Positions 1 to 7,498 of a stretch of 64,000 nucleotides of DNA are shown in pieces. Each line of letters opens with the position of its first letter. The first letter of the stretch is position 1. The notes under the pieces are model-generated. The model was not told where the DNA came from, did no database searches, and worked only from the letters and a program-made list of their open reading frames with translations. The translations under genes and the position numbers were made by a program. Source of the stretch: Paenisporosarcina macmurdoensis (lineage in GTDB: Bacteria > Bacillota > Bacilli > Bacillales_A > Planococcaceae); contig NZ_JBHSRI010000002.1 in the NCBI RefSeq assembly GCF_042658845.1, forward strand, positions 248,001 through 312,000, in the 5' to 3' direction.

Positions 1-330
1 ACCTGCAGCAACACTTGTTGTGCCAATTATATTATGGCCACAAGCATGACCTAAGCCTGGAAGTGCATCATATTCTGCTAAGAAAGCAATAGTAGGGCCT
101 TCCACACCAGAATCTTTAACAGCATAAAAGGCAGTGTCATGACCAGCCACACTAAGAGTCACTTCAAAACCAAATTCGCGCAAATACTCGCTTAAAGAAT
201 AGCTAGCAAAGACTTCTTCATTACCAATTTCAGGTTTCGCATGGATTTCTTTTGCCAATGAGATTAATCGCTCAGCGTGGCTATCAATACTTTCATAAAT
301 GCGAGATTTCGAATCAATTACCAATGTCAT
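1..330 (-). CDS. M20 family amidohydrolase/peptidase (partial, N-terminal 110 residues)
   Basis: The 5' part of a minus-strand gene runs off the left edge of the window. It reads MTLVIDSKSRIYES and later AEYDALPGLGHACGHN, the metal-binding signature of M20 amidohydrolases of the aminobenzoyl-glutamate hydrolase/aminoacylase type; the His of GHACGHN and the Asp of EYDALPG are metal-site residues in that family. The start ATG at 328-330 is preceded by GGAGG at a good spacing. M20 enzymes hydrolyse N-acyl or amide bonds of amino-acid conjugates or small peptides in the cytoplasm, and several Bacillus members serve sulfur salvage. A SAM riboswitch lies about 290 bp upstream on the same strand, so a substrate linked to Met or Cys is a reasonable inference. 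The exact substrate cannot be told from this fragment. Confidence 0.85.
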   Translation of the reverse strand, partial: MTLVIDSKSRIYESIDSHAERLISLAKEIHAKPEIGNEEVFASYSLSEYLREFGFEVTLSVAGHDTAFYAVKDSGVEGPTIAFLAEYDALPGLGHACGHNIIGTTSVAAG

Positions 331-623
331 ATTATGTTCCTCCAATTTTTTATTATTGACTCTGTTGAATTATGTTTACTTACTAGGCGCAATTATACTC
401 TTCCAGTTGTTCTCCAATTTCAACATCATTTTTTTACAGGTCCTTATTAAAAAAGTCTTGGATTACTTATGAATCTGTGTGTTGAAATAAATTCCTGTGA
501 ACTGGGAAACCTCCTTATTGAAGAATGGTCAATTATTGTCATTCAGGAAGTGGGGAACCCCATGTAGTGAGAAATAATTGATTCCGCAAGCAATTTTAGC
601 GCATCAACTTTCTATCTCTGAAC

Positions 624-675
624 GAAAAAAAGAGAGCTTTCTTTTTCTTATACTCAAGAAAAAGAAGGCTCTCCG
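624..675 (-). terminator. Rho-independent terminator of the SAM riboswitch expression platform
   Basis: Read on the minus strand, GAGAGCC and a T/C-rich arm pair with a later A/G-rich arm ending GCTCTC, followed directly by seven T residues. It sits downstream of the S-box aptamer on the same strand, so it is the off-state terminator. Confidence 0.85.
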
Positions 676-696
676 AATTTACGGAAAACCATCTCG

Positions 697-817
697 TTCT
701 CATCTTCCAAGCGATTACATGCGTTCGCTTGCAGGAGTTGGCACAGTGTTCAACAATTATGTTGAACCCGCTGCCGAGACGTCAAAGGGCCTGTCCCTCG
801 GTCTCTCTAGATAAGAA
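697..817 (-). promoter_or_regulatory. SAM-I riboswitch (S-box) aptamer
   Basis: On the minus strand the S-box core appears in order: TTCTTATC with AGAGAG, then GAGGGACAGGCCC, GTCTCGGCAGCGGGTTC, and at the 3' end TTGGAAGATGAGAA, whose GATGAGAA closes P1 with TTCTTATC. These match the conserved SAM-I blocks. High S-adenosylmethionine should favour the terminator at 624-675 and switch off the gene downstream. The next gene on this strand is the M20 hydrolase ending at 330. No protein is plausible on either strand here. Confidence 0.92.
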
Positions 818-858
818 AGTGATGTGTTGCTATAAAATTGTTGCAAGAATTGATTTTG

Positions 859-887
859 ACTTTACGCCTTTCGAAATAAATCGTCAA
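859..887 (-). promoter_or_regulatory. Probable sigma-A promoter for the SAM riboswitch transcript
   Basis: On the minus strand TTGACG (882-887) is followed after exactly 17 bp by TAAAGT (859-864). Transcription would start near 852, about 35 nt ahead of the aptamer. The -10 matches the consensus at four of six positions. Confidence 0.5.
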
Positions 888-996
888 CCTTTATTAAAAA
901 GTAAAACTATTCAGACAATTATATAATATGTAAGTTTTAGATCCAAATAGATTAAAATTAATTCATGAATGGCGAAGTGTATAAGGAACAACAATA

Positions 997-1305
997 TCAA
1001 CTTATCAAGCTATAAAAAGCCAATACGGCAATTGAACCCATAACAACGAGTATCACATTTGCTCCAGCAAACGCTAACGCGAATGCTGCGATGGCACCTA
1101 TCAAGCCAAATAATAAATGGCCTTCTTGAACAAAAAGAATGGCAGGAAATATCAATGCACCTAATACAGCAAAGGGAATATTTCTTAAGACACCACTAAC
1201 GAGCGGCGGTAATTCACGTCCTTCTAAAAAGGTTAACGGAACAACTCGCGGAATATAGGTCACAATCGCCATTCCAAGAATCATCCACCAATACCACTTC
1301 TCCAT
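997..1305 (-). CDS. azlD: AzlD family branched-chain amino acid export protein
   Basis: A 102-residue hydrophobic protein starting MEKWYWWMILGMAIVTYIPRV, with three to four membrane segments separated by short loops. It has the AzlD hallmark of proline- and arginine-containing first and second segments (YIPRVVPLTFLEGR). AzlD is the small subunit that works with AzlC in LIV-E family export of branched-chain amino acids and toxic analogues. Its ATG overlaps the azlC stop by one base (TAATG), so the two are translationally coupled. Length is normal for the family. No terminator is obvious between its stop and the SAM riboswitch further along the strand. Confidence 0.92.
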   Translation of the reverse strand: MEKWYWWMILGMAIVTYIPRVVPLTFLEGRELPPLVSGVLRNIPFAVLGALIFPAILFVQEGHLLFGLIGAIAAFALAFAGANVILVVMGSIAVLAFYSLIS

Positions 1306-1991
1306 TAAGCGACACGTCCTTTCCGGGTATATAGAATTTCAACCAAAATCGCCGAACCTAAAGTGGCGACTAATATGGCCCAACCAGTTGATAATAAGCC
1401 GCTCCAATACAAGGCACTGTGAATAACTGCCCCGAACAAGGCAAGCAATGCTACTTTTCGATTGCCTTTCATTGAAGGAACGAGCAAGCCTACAAACATT
1501 GCATATAATGCTATAGACATGGCTGCTTGGAGGAACGCGGGTAAATTTGCGCCTATGACATGGCCGAGAGCAGTAAAGACCACCCAACTGCCATAGGAGA
1601 TCAATATGACACCTGCAGCAAAGGAGGTCCTGATTGTTTCTTGTTTTTGTGTTGCTAATACGGAAAATGATTCATCGGTAACGCCAAATGCATAAATGGC
1701 TTTTTTCCAACGTGCATCCGGCTGCATCTTTTCATTCAATGAAGCCGTCATTAGAAAGTGACGAATGTTAACGACAAACGTATTTAAAACAATTAATATG
1801 GGATCAACGCCCGTTGTAATTAAGGTTAAAGATATGTATTGAGCAGCACCTGCAAAAACAAACATACTCATGGCCGTTGCTTCCCACATAGATAAGCCGC
1901 TTGTTTTAGCGAGTAAGCCAAAAGTTAAAGCAATTGGAAAGTAACCGATAGCTATGCTTAAACCGGCTCGAATGCCATTCATAAATGTCAT
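1305..1991 (-). CDS. azlC: AzlC family branched-chain amino acid exporter, large subunit
   Basis: A 228-residue integral membrane protein with the AzlC sequence pattern: an N-terminal GIRAGLSIAIGYFPIALTFG segment, then AMSMFVFAGAAQY and NIRHFLMTASL, and several further hydrophobic segments. AzlC and AzlD together export branched-chain amino acids across the cytoplasmic membrane. The start ATG at 1989-1991 lies downstream of a GAGAGGAG ribosome-binding site with about 10 nt spacing. Another ATG seven bases upstream is out of frame. The divergent HTH-cupin gene begins only 77 bp away, so both promoters share this short region and the regulator probably controls this operon (inference from position). 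Confidence 0.93.
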   Translation of the reverse strand: MTFMNGIRAGLSIAIGYFPIALTFGLLAKTSGLSMWEATAMSMFVFAGAAQYISLTLITTGVDPILIVLNTFVVNIRHFLMTASLNEKMQPDARWKKAIYAFGVTDESFSVLATQKQETIRTSFAAGVILISYGSWVVFTALGHVIGANLPAFLQAAMSIALYAMFVGLLVPSMKGNRKVALLALFGAVIHSALYWSGLLSTGWAILVATLGSAILVEILYTRKGRVA

Positions 1992-2068
1992 ATGTCATAT
2001 GCTCCTCTCGCTGAATGTTTAATAGATTATACATCTGTATGTTAAAATAAACAATGAGAGGTGAAATT

Positions 2069-2626
2069 ATGGAACAGATGAGACGTAATTTAGGTGTTCA
2101 ACTAAAAAAGATTAGACATCAACGTGGTATGAGTTTAGATGATATTGCGAAACTGACCGATGTCAGTAAAGCGCAACTTGCCCAAATGGAAAAAGGGGAG
2201 TCTAATCCAACCGTATCAACTATTTGGAAAATTGCAGATGGGCTGAAAGTTAGTTTCTCTTCTCTTTTACAAGCACCAAAATCTACTTTAAAGAAAATCT
2301 CATCTTCAGAAATTCCATTCTTAACAGAAGATGAAGGCCGCTATCGCGTATTTTCCGTCATTCCGTATAGCCCGGAACGTGGATGGGAATTTTACAGGAT
2401 CGAGTTAGATCCACACTGTTCGTATGAAAGTGTTGCTCATATGGATGGAGTCGAGGAATCGTTAACAGTTATCCAAGGGGAGATACAAATCATATTGGAA
2501 GCTGAAGAAATTAAATTAGATACAGGTGACACCTTGGTTTTTTCAGGTAACCAAACCCACTGTTATGTGAACACGCGTGACACAATGTCTGTTATACACC
2601 TGATCATTACCTATCAATATGTTTGA
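2069..2626 (+). CDS. XRE-type HTH transcriptional regulator with cupin sensor domain
   Basis: 185 residues. Residues about 5-65 form an XRE/Cro helix-turn-helix (LKKIRHQRGMSLDDIAKLTD, then SKAQLAQMEKGESNPTVSTIWKIADGL), and residues about 105-185 form a cupin barrel (HMDGVEESLTVIQGE, GDTLVFSGNQTHCYVN). This architecture is common in local repressors that bind a small ligand in the cupin. ATG 2069 is preferred to ATG 2054 because the ribosome-binding site AGAGGTG lies between them with ideal spacing to 2069. The gene is divergent from azlCD and separated by under 80 bp, so regulation of azlCD, perhaps by a branched-chain amino acid or analogue, is the likely role. B. subtilis uses an Lrp-type AzlB instead. 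Confidence 0.88.
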   Translation: MEQMRRNLGVQLKKIRHQRGMSLDDIAKLTDVSKAQLAQMEKGESNPTVSTIWKIADGLKVSFSSLLQAPKSTLKKISSSEIPFLTEDEGRYRVFSVIPYSPERGWEFYRIELDPHCSYESVAHMDGVEESLTVIQGEIQIILEAEEIKLDTGDTLVFSGNQTHCYVNTRDTMSVIHLIITYQYV

Positions 2627-2683
2627 TGCGAGCTTGTCTCGGGAAAACTGGCAATACCTATACTATTTTTGAGGATGAGGAAC

Positions 2684-3322
2684 ATGTTTGATTGGCTAAC
2701 CGCAGAAAATTTATTAGAACTAACTAGAGATTACAAATCACTTGGACCTCTAATCGGATTCTTATTGCCATTTTTAGAATCTTTTTTACCATTTTTACCC
2801 CTATTTGCATTCGTTTTTGCCAATGCTAGCGCATATGGTTTATGGATAGGTTTTTTAATATCTTGGGCAGGAACAACTATTGGTTCTTATATTGTGTTTT
2901 TAATCATTCGAAAATATGGACGTGCACGCTTTCTTGGAGTCATGACCAAACATGAACGTGTTCAAAAGTTAATACATTGGGTTGAAACTCATGGTTTTGG
3001 ACCTTTATTTTTATTGTTATGTTTTCCGTTTACCCCTTCTGCACTCGTGAACGTGGTGGCGGGTCTATCAGATATAAAAAAGAATACGTATTTATGGACG
3101 TTGCTCGCTGGTAAATTTGTGATGATTTTAACCATCAGTTTTATCGGCTATGATATTAAAGCACTTATCACACAACCTATACGTACAGCTATCGTAGTGG
3201 CAGTTATCGGTTTGTTGTGGCTTTTAGGTAAACAAATAGAACGCAGGCTAAATGCGAAAGTTGAAGCGGATTTTCGAATGATTCAAAAAGAAAGACAAAA
3301 AGGAAAGGGGCCCATGGTTTGA
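2684..3322 (+). CDS. TVP38/TMEM64 family membrane protein (VTT domain)
   Basis: 212 residues with four to five hydrophobic segments and the VTT/SNARE-associated pattern: FLESFLPFLPLFAFVFANA, then GFLISWAGTTIGSYIVFLII, a charged KYGRARFL loop, FLLLCFPFTPSALVNVVAGLS, and a basic C-terminus. VTT-domain proteins include DedA relatives and are thought to act in lipid or ion movement across the membrane; the substrate of this one is unknown. A TTG at 2669 would add five residues, but ATG 2684 sits better behind GAGG (2671-2674). Its stop overlaps the signal peptidase start by four bases, so the two genes form one unit. Confidence 0.82.
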   Translation: MFDWLTAENLLELTRDYKSLGPLIGFLLPFLESFLPFLPLFAFVFANASAYGLWIGFLISWAGTTIGSYIVFLIIRKYGRARFLGVMTKHERVQKLIHWVETHGFGPLFLLLCFPFTPSALVNVVAGLSDIKKNTYLWTLLAGKFVMILTISFIGYDIKALITQPIRTAIVVAVIGLLWLLGKQIERRLNAKVEADFRMIQKERQKGKGPMV

Positions 3323-3891
3323 GTTCATTGAAACAGGAAGCATGGGAATGGGCAAAAGCAATTATCATTGGACTGTTAATCATTGTTGTCATTCGCTCAT
3401 TAGTGGTAACAAATTACTCAGTTTCTGGACAATCGATGCAGCCTACACTTCAAAATACTGATAAAGTACTAGTCAGTAAAATTTCTTATTCAATTGGCGA
3501 CATAGAACGCTTAGATGTGCTAGTTTTTCATACGGATGAAAATGAAGATTATGTCAAACGAATTATTGGCCTCCCGGGAGATGTAATTACGTATTATAAT
3601 GACAAGCTATTTATTAATGATAAACGCGTAGAGGAACCATTTTTGCAATCATACGATGCCTATCGAGATCCGAATGATCGATTGACTGAAAATTTCACAC
3701 TTCAAACGCTTACCGGAGTTGTGCGAATTCCACCAGATTCCTATTTTGTTCTTGGGGATAATCGCAGACAAAGCTTAGATAGTCGATATTTTCAGTTTGT
3801 GAAAAAAGATGATATTGTCGGTAAAGTAGTCGCGAGATATTGGCCACTAGATACAGCGACTATTGATTTTACAGGTAAAAATCCCGAATAA
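3319..3891 (+). CDS. lepB: Type I signal peptidase
   Basis: 190 residues. An N-terminal membrane anchor (AIIIGLLIIVVIRSLVV) precedes the catalytic Ser box SGQSMQPTL (Ser at residue 39), the Lys box EDYVKRIIGLPGD (Lys at residue 80), and the C-terminal GDNRRQSLDSR box. These are boxes B, D and E of the S26A family, which removes signal peptides from exported proteins at the outer face of the membrane. The length is that of the short single-anchor Sip proteins of Bacillus. The start is a TTG eight bases after AAAGGGG; no ATG in frame fits. It overlaps the preceding VTT gene by four bases. Confidence 0.95.
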   Translation: MSSLKQEAWEWAKAIIIGLLIIVVIRSLVVTNYSVSGQSMQPTLQNTDKVLVSKISYSIGDIERLDVLVFHTDENEDYVKRIIGLPGDVITYYNDKLFINDKRVEEPFLQSYDAYRDPNDRLTENFTLQTLTGVVRIPPDSYFVLGDNRRQSLDSRYFQFVKKDDIVGKVVARYWPLDTATIDFTGKNPE

Positions 3892-3948
3892 TTTCCACCT
3901 CTTGCAGTAGTTATGTACAATGGAGGTAGGAAGTATTTCGGGATTTTT
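3880..3948 (+). terminator. Rho-independent terminator after the signal peptidase gene
   Basis: AATCCCGAA at the end of the coding region pairs with TTCGGGATT at 3937-3945, enclosing an inner CCACCTC/GAGGTAGG pairing, and is followed by TTTTTCATTTTT. The stem begins just before the stop codon. Confidence 0.7.
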
Positions 3949-4006
3949 CATTTTTACAATATGAAGTTAGAACACTACTACAACTAAAACTTAAGGGGGC
4001 TTTCAT

Positions 4007-7000
4007 GTGTCATTGCGATTAATAACGGGACGAGCAGGTGTAGGGAAATCTGAATTTATGAGACGTGAAGTTGCCGAAGCGTCAACGAGCAATCCACTGG
4101 GCTCTCCTATATTCTTTGTCGTACCTGATCAGATGTCGTTTTCTACTGAATCGGCATTATCGACTACGCAACAAGTAAAGGGAATTATTCGTACACAAGT
4201 TTCGACGTTTAAACGATTAGCATGGCGTGTGTTGCAAGAAACGGGTGGGATTAGTCGACAAGAAATTAGTGGTTTTGGTTACCGCATGTTAATACGAAGA
4301 TTATTGGAAGAACATAAAGAAGAATTTTCCCTCTTCAAACAAGCAGCAAATAAACGAGGCTTTACGGATCAAATGGAGATGTTATTAAAAGAATTTACTC
4401 GCTACTGTCTTGATTGTGACACCTTACATTCACTTGAAGAGTCGCTTAAACAAGCTGATGCCCCTCGTACATTGCAAGATAAGGCTCATGACCTTTCTGT
4501 GTTATTACGCGCATTAGAAGAACGACTTGGCACGGCTTATATTGATAGTGAAGGGTATTATGCGTTGCTATCGAAGCAGATTCATCAGTCTGAGCTAATC
4601 GCTGAAGCTGATATTTATGTGGATGGCTTTGTCACAATGACGACAAGGGAGTATGAAATTTTAGGCGAGTTAATGAAATACGCTAAACGTGTCACCATTG
4701 CGCTTCCTTTAGCTGACGAAATAGAAGATTTGATGGACGATCAATCCCTCTTTCACGGAGCGGCAAAAACGGCTGAACGATTAAAAGAAATGGCTCGAGA
4801 AGGTGCTGTAGCCATCGAACCATCTATCCATTTAAGTGAAAACAGACGTTTTAACAATAATGCCATTCAGCATATCGAAGCGAACTTACATACGTATCCC
4901 GCTCCAGCTATAGATGATCATGAACATGTACATGTCATTGAAGCTGACAGTCGTCGCGCAGAAGTTCATGCTGTAGCGCGCCATATTAGACGACTAGTGC
5001 GAGATGAAGGAATGCGCTATCAAGACATTGCGGTTCTTTACCGCCAACCTGAAGTATACGATGAGCTTCTAGAAACCACTTTTGCACAATACGATATTCC
5101 AGTGTTCATAAACCGCAAAAAGGCGATGCTACACCATCCGTTAGTGGAATTGAGTCGCTCTGTGTTTGAATCTATCTTGAACGATTATCAATATGAGTCG
5201 ATGTTTAGAGCAATCAAAACAGATTTGTTTTTCCCGCTTCAAGCAAATAAACAAATTTGGCGTGAACGTGCCGATCGTTTAGAGAATTTCGTGATTTCTC
5301 AAGGGATTTATGGTGATCGGTGGACCGATGAAAGACGCTGGCTCGTAAAAAAATATCGGGGGCTTGAATTTCATACTAAAGCTCAAACCGATGAAGAACG
5401 CGCCTTACAAGAGGATATTACCGCTGTACGTGACTGCATGTTAGCACCTCTGCAAACATTTGAGCACAAGATTAATAACAGTGAAACAGGTAAAGAAGTA
5501 GCCCAAGCTCTTTTTGAATTAGCAGAAGAACTATATATTTTCGATAAGATACAACTATTAAAAGACGATGAAAATGAACATGGTCATCTATTGCTTGCAA
5601 CTGAGCATGATCAAGCGTGGTCACAGTGGGTGGACGTGCTGGACCAATTCGTCTTGATGTTTGGGGATGAGAAGTTAACGCCGAAAGAAAGTTTCCGCTT
5701 GCTTGAAGAAGGTTTTGATACGCTTGAATTCTCACGTATCCCACCATCACTCGATCAAGTAACGGTAGCTACAGTCGATTTATCACGCTTGTCTAATATA
5801 CGAGCGGCTTTTGTGGTGGGTGTAAATGATGGCGTATTTCCAAAACGCATTGAGCAAGAAGGATTACTGTCAGATACCGAGCGTGAATGGTTTATGCAAA
5901 TTGGATTCGAACTTGCGCCAACTTCTAAAATGCGCTTAATGGATGAAACCTATATGGCTTATCGTGCAGTGACAACAGCTTCAGACAAACTTTTTATTTC
6001 GTATGCTGTAGCAGATGAAGAAGGCAAAGCATTGCTACCATCCACTTACATTAAACGTCTACAGAAATTGTTGCCTAACATAGAAGTGGAACTTGCTGTG
6101 ATAGACCCGGCAGTATTAAAAGAAAGCGCCAATCACTATATTCAACATCCTAGAGCAACGATGTCCTTTTTAGCTACAAAAATAAAACAAGCGCGAACGG
6201 AAGGTCTTCTTGAAGAAGAGTGGCTAGCCGTTGCTTCTTATTATGATAATGATCCGTTTTGGCAAAGTGTTTTCAAGCGTGTTATGCGGCCATTATCTAA
6301 TCCAACAAAAGCTCAACGATTACATCCTGTCACCACGAATGCTTTATATGGGGACTCTTTTACATCGAGTGTGTCTCGAGTTGAAAAGTATTACAGTTGT
6401 CCATTTGCACACTTTGCGACATACGGCCTGCAGTTAGAAGAGAGAAGTGAATATCGTCTTGAAGCACCCGCAATTGGGGATTTATTTCATGCTGCTTTGA
6501 AATGGATTGCTGACGAAACGAAACGACTGGGAATCACTTGGGCCCAACTTTCAACTACGCAAGCTTGGGAATTAGCAAGACAAGCAGTGGATGAAATTTC
6601 ACCACATTTTGTTCACCAAATTTTATTGAGTTCAAAAAGATATTATTATATTCAACGAAAACTTGTTCAGATTTTGCAGAGAACGATGACGACCTTGCGT
6701 GATCATGCCAGTGTTTCGAGCTTTGTACCAATTGCAATCGAAGCAGGATTTGGTCCGGGAGAAGAATTGCCAACACTTGAGATTCCACTCAAGAATGGCA
6801 ACTCGATGAAAATGCGAGGACGAATCGATCGCGTGGACGCAGCTCTTATTGAAGGAAAACAATTTATTCGAATTGTCGATTACAAATCCTCGGCAAAAGG
6901 ACTTGATTTAAATGATGTGTATTTCGGTATATCGTTGCAAATGCTTACGTATTTAGACGTCGCGGCCACAAACTCTGCCATTTGGTTAGGTGAAGAAGCG

Positions 7001-7498
7001 GATCCTGCGGGTGTCCTATATGTCCATGTTCATAATCCGATGTTGAAATTAGCAAAAGAGTTGTCTGACATGGATATAGAGGAAGAAGTGTTCAAGAAGT
7101 ATAAAATGCGTGGATTATTAATTGACGATGCACAAGTTTTAAATGAAATGGATACGGAACTTGTCGGAGCTTCTAAAGTCATTCCAGCACGAATCAACAA
7201 AGATGGTTCTATTTCGAAAACATCAAAAGTGGTTTCTCCACAAGATATGGCTAATTTGCGCTCGTTTGTAAGGACCAAACATCAACAAGCAGGAGATGGC
7301 ATGCTTTCTGGTGATACGCGCGTGTATCCTTATCGCATGAAAGATAAAACAGCTTGTGATTATTGTAACTTCCGCAGTGTGTGTCAATTTGATCCAACAG
7401 ATCCAGAGCAACAATATCGTAAATTACCAATTAGCACACCGGAAGAAATCACGCAGCGCATAAAAGAGGAGGTTACACCGAATGTTGATACCGACTAA
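4007..7498 (+). CDS. addB: ATP-dependent helicase/deoxyribonuclease subunit B (AddB)
   Basis: 1163 residues, the usual AddB size. Residues 8-15 form the Walker A loop GRAGVGKS. The C-terminal third holds the RecB-type nuclease with the VDYKSS motif (Asp near 958). The iron-sulfur staple cysteines are present: one at about 798 (YSCPF) and three at about 1117, 1120 and 1126 (CDYCNFRSVC). AddAB resects double-strand breaks to a Chi site and loads RecA for repair. The start is GTG, read as MSLRLITGRAG, behind an AGGGGG ribosome-binding site; an overlapping ATG two bases upstream is out of frame. The 3' end overlaps addA by 17 bases. Confidence 0.97.
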   Translation: MSLRLITGRAGVGKSEFMRREVAEASTSNPLGSPIFFVVPDQMSFSTESALSTTQQVKGIIRTQVSTFKRLAWRVLQETGGISRQEISGFGYRMLIRRLLEEHKEEFSLFKQAANKRGFTDQMEMLLKEFTRYCLDCDTLHSLEESLKQADAPRTLQDKAHDLSVLLRALEERLGTAYIDSEGYYALLSKQIHQSELIAEADIYVDGFVTMTTREYEILGELMKYAKRVTIALPLADEIEDLMDDQSLFHGAAKTAERLKEMAREGAVAIEPSIHLSENRRFNNNAIQHIEANLHTYPAPAIDDHEHVHVIEADSRRAEVHAVARHIRRLVRDEGMRYQDIAVLYRQPEVYDELLETTFAQYDIPVFINRKKAMLHHPLVELSRSVFESILNDYQYESMFRAIKTDLFFPLQANKQIWRERADRLENFVISQGIYGDRWTDERRWLVKKYRGLEFHTKAQTDEERALQEDITAVRDCMLAPLQTFEHKINNSETGKEVAQALFELAEELYIFDKIQLLKDDENEHGHLLLATEHDQAWSQWVDVLDQFVLMFGDEKLTPKESFRLLEEGFDTLEFSRIPPSLDQVTVATVDLSRLSNIRAAFVVGVNDGVFPKRIEQEGLLSDTEREWFMQIGFELAPTSKMRLMDETYMAYRAVTTASDKLFISYAVADEEGKALLPSTYIKRLQKLLPNIEVELAVIDPAVLKESANHYIQHPRATMSFLATKIKQARTEGLLEEEWLAVASYYDNDPFWQSVFKRVMRPLSNPTKAQRLHPVTTNALYGDSFTSSVSRVEKYYSCPFAHFATYGLQLEERSEYRLEAPAIGDLFHAALKWIADETKRLGITWAQLSTTQAWELARQAVDEISPHFVHQILLSSKRYYYIQRKLVQILQRTMTTLRDHASVSSFVPIAIEAGFGPGEELPTLEIPLKNGNSMKMRGRIDRVDAALIEGKQFIRIVDYKSSAKGLDLNDVYFGISLQMLTYLDVAATNSAIWLGEEADPAGVLYVHVHNPMLKLAKELSDMDIEEEVFKKYKMRGLLIDDAQVLNEMDTELVGASKVIPARINKDGSISKTSKVVSPQDMANLRSFVRTKHQQAGDGMLSGDTRVYPYRMKDKTACDYCNFRSVCQFDPTDPEQQYRKLPISTPEEITQRIKEEVTPNVDTD

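Noticed and set aside
578..926. Short plus-strand frames near the left end
   Set aside because: They lie opposite the SAM riboswitch, its terminator and its promoter.
4005..4007. ATG just before the addB GTG start
   Set aside because: It is out of frame with the conserved RLITGRAGVGKS start.
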